Of a stretch of DNA of 5,413 bases, positions 3,907 to 5,413 are shown one piece after another. How positions within the stretch are numbered: the stretch's first letter is position 1; the number at the start of each line of letters is the position of its first letter. The notes below the pieces were generated by a model that made no database searches, was not told the origin of the DNA, and saw only the letters and a program-made list of their open reading frames with translations. The translations under genes were made by a program, and so were the position numbers. The stretch comes from an uncultured Agathobaculum sp. (GTDB taxonomy: Bacteria; Bacillota; Clostridia; Oscillospirales; Butyricicoccaceae): NCBI GenBank assembly GCA_944380945.1, contig CALWJG010000122.1, forward strand, positions 1 through 5,413, read 5' to 3'.

Positions 3907-4773
3907 TTATTTTACAATTTCCTTACCGAATTCGTCATATTCGAAGAAGCCCTTGCCGGTCTTGACGCCCAGCCAGCCCGCGCGGACCATCTTGCGCATC
4001 AGCGGATGCGGACGGTACTTCGGGTCGCCGGTCTCGCGGTACAGGGTCTCCATGATCGCGAGGTTAACGTCGTGGCCGACCAGATCAGCGGTGTGCAGCG
4101 GGCCGGACTTCATGCCGGCGCCCAACTGCATGGCGACGTCAACGTCAGCCGGGGAAGCGATGCCGTCGGCAACGATGCCCATGGCCTCGTTCATCATCGG
4201 GATCAGGATGCGGTTGACGACAAAGCCCGGGCCCTCCTGTACCGCGACCGGGGTTTTGCCCAGCGAAGCCATCAGGTCGAATGCGGTCTTGAAGGTCTCA
4301 TCCGAGGTCTGGATCGCACGGGTAACCTCAACCAGCTTCATGATCTGCGCCGGGTTGAAGAAGTGGCAGCCGATGACCTTGTCCGAACGCTTGACGGAAG
4401 CCGCCAGCTCGGTGGGGGACAGGGCGGAGGTGTTGGAGGCGAAGATCGTATGCGGCGGGCAGATCTCGTCCAGCTCCTTGAGCAGGTCCTTCTTCAGGTC
4501 CATGCGCTCGAGGATGACTTCCATCACGAAATCAGCGTCAGCGGCGGACTTGCGGTCGATCGAGGTCTTGAGGCCGGCCAGCAGCTCGTTCTTGCGGTCC
4601 TCGGTCATCTTCTCCTTCTTGACCAGGAAGGACAGGTCGTTGGTGATGGTCTTGACACCGCGCTCAACGAACTCCTGCTTGATGTCGATCATGGTGACAT
4701 CATGGCCGTTGGTCAGGAAAACCTCTGCGATGCGCGCGCCCATGTTGCCGGCGCCGAATACACAAACTTTCAT
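3907..4773 (-). CDS. hbd: 3-hydroxybutyryl-CoA dehydrogenase
   Basis: Hbd reduces acetoacetyl-CoA to (S)-3-hydroxybutyryl-CoA in the cytoplasm, the second step of clostridial butyrate synthesis. The 288 residues carry the N-terminal Rossmann motif GAGNMG (7-12), and D30 at the end of the second strand fits NAD(H) preference. Catalytic positions known in the family are present: S116 in FASNTSALS, H137 in CHFFNPA, E149 and N187 in GPGFVVNRILIPMMNEA. The C-terminal substrate domain ends YRPHPLMRKMVRAGWLGVKTGKGFFEY. R14 occupies a position that is usually Gly in GxGxMGxGIA. About eight residues extend past the common Tyr-rich end. ATG 4773 follows AGAGAGG (complement of 4784-4790) at 10 nt. It lies 46 nt downstream of crt and is the last gene of the operon. 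Confidence 0.95.
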   Translation of the reverse strand: MKVCVFGAGNMGARIAEVFLTNGHDVTMIDIKQEFVERGVKTITNDLSFLVKKEKMTEDRKNELLAGLKTSIDRKSAADADFVMEVILERMDLKKDLLKELDEICPPHTIFASNTSALSPTELAASVKRSDKVIGCHFFNPAQIMKLVEVTRAIQTSDETFKTAFDLMASLGKTPVAVQEGPGFVVNRILIPMMNEAMGIVADGIASPADVDVAMQLGAGMKSGPLHTADLVGHDVNLAIMETLYRETGDPKYRPHPLMRKMVRAGWLGVKTGKGFFEYDEFGKEIVK

Positions 4774-4819
4774 GTTATGATAACCTCTCTCTCACATTCA
4801 GGATGACGATGGGTAGCGA

Positions 4820-5413
4820 TTACTTGTTCTTGAACTCCTTGGCGGGCTTGTCCTTGTTCTTGTCGAGGAAGTAAGCCATGCCGTACTTCTGGTCCTCGGT
4901 CGCGAAGCACTGACCGAATACGTTGCCCTCGAACTTGAGCGCGGAGTTCAGGTCGGTCTGCATGCCGACGTTGACCGCTTCCTTGACAAGCGCGACCGCG
5001 ATCGGCGCCTGCGCTGCGATCTCTTCCGCCAGCTTCATGGCCTCGTCCATCAGGTTCTCCAGCGGGTATACGTAGTTGACCAGACCCATCTCCAGCGCCT
5101 GCTGTGCGGTGTAGTTGCCGCGGGCGGTGTAGAGCATTTCCTTCGCCTTGCCAAGGCCGACGATGCGCGCCAGACGCTGGGTGCCGCCGCAGCCCGGGGT
5201 GATGCCCAGACCGACTTCCGGCTGGCCGAACATGGCGTTCTCAGAGGCGAGGCGGATGTCGCAGGACATGGCCAGCTCGCAGCCGCCGCCCAGGCAGAAG
5301 CCGTTGATCGCCGCGATGACCGGGCGCTTGAAGTTTTCGATCTTCCAGCAGACGCGGTTGGAGTCGTTGCCGAAGAACTTGCCTTCCTCAACGGTCATGG
5401 TGGACATCTGGGC
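4820..5413 (-). CDS. crt: 3-hydroxybutyryl-CoA dehydratase (crotonase), 5'-truncated by window edge
   Basis: Crotonase dehydrates 3-hydroxybutyryl-CoA to crotonyl-CoA, the step after Hbd. About 197 C-terminal residues are visible out of a usual 260. The frame stays open through the window edge (…AQMSTMT), so the Met at 5407 is internal and the start plus the GAD oxyanion-hole region lie outside. The core family motifs are present: KRPVIAAINGFCLGGGCELA, MSCDIRLAS and FGQPEVGLGITPGCGGTQRL. The two catalytic glutamates lie in GGCELA and GQPEVG (fragment residues 46 and 66). The C-terminus has the typical ATEDQKYGMAYFLDKNK and ends in a Lys-rich tail, KEFKNK. It is cotranscribed with hbd, and other pathway genes (thl, bcd, etf) may lie upstream beyond the window. 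Confidence 0.93.
   Translation of the reverse strand, partial: AQMSTMTVEEGKFFGNDSNRVCWKIENFKRPVIAAINGFCLGGGCELAMSCDIRLASENAMFGQPEVGLGITPGCGGTQRLARIVGLGKAKEMLYTARGNYTAQQALEMGLVNYVYPLENLMDEAMKLAEEIAAQAPIAVALVKEAVNVGMQTDLNSALKFEGNVFGQCFATEDQKYGMAYFLDKNKDKPAKEFKNK

Noticed and set aside
3806..4780. A 324-codon plus-strand frame opposite hbd
   Set aside because: It is a Ser/Arg-rich shadow of hbd; the minus strand encodes an unmistakable dehydrogenase with catalytic residues and a terminator.
4798..4807. TCAGGATGAC shared with the repeat arm at 471-480
   Set aside because: Only 10 nt match and no flanking similarity exists, so this is probably chance in the hbd-crt gap.

Overview
The window reads as chromosomal DNA from an anaerobic, endospore-forming, butyrate-producing member of the Clostridia with a GC-rich genome. 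The evidence is clear spoIIID, spmA, spmB and abrB homologues next to clostridial-type butyrate-pathway genes (crt, hbd). Alanine/arginine-rich coding and GC-rich hairpin repeats between genes suggest Oscillospirales, perhaps near Butyricicoccaceae. That placement is inference, not proof.

Layout. Positions 1-930 hold no credible gene. They form a dense mosaic of stem-loops and repeat copies, including two copies of a GGGCGCG-hairpin unit, a mirrored CTCCCC...GGGGAG hairpin pair, and a pair of imperfect ~40-nt inverted arms. A strong sigma-A-type promoter with palindromes over its core (932-976) drives a TetR-family regulator (1005-1586). Positions 1587-1807 carry two terminators and further hairpins. 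spoIIID follows (1808-2080, GTG start), separated by a bidirectional hairpin pair from convergent abrB (2170-2412, minus). Divergent from abrB are spmA (2489-3073) and spmB (3207-3734), separated by an unusual 133-nt AT-rich gap. A 172-nt AT-rich convergent interval contains a perfect 16-bp palindrome and a strong minus-strand terminator. It ends the minus-strand pair crt (4820 to beyond the window end, partial) and hbd (3907-4773).

How the genes work together. SpoIIID is the mother-cell DNA-binding regulator of sporulation. SpmA and SpmB are membrane proteins needed for normal spore-core dehydration. AbrB is a transition-state regulator that represses post-exponential programmes. These four form a compact sporulation neighbourhood. 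Crt and Hbd catalyse adjacent steps between acetoacetyl-CoA and crotonyl-CoA in butyrate formation and belong to a separate minus-strand operon. The TetR regulator has no obvious partner gene here and probably controls at least its own promoter. I did not find a clearly new multi-gene system. The most unusual material is non-coding: the repeat block, the operator-like promoter of tetR, the 16-bp palindrome, and the spmA-spmB spacer.
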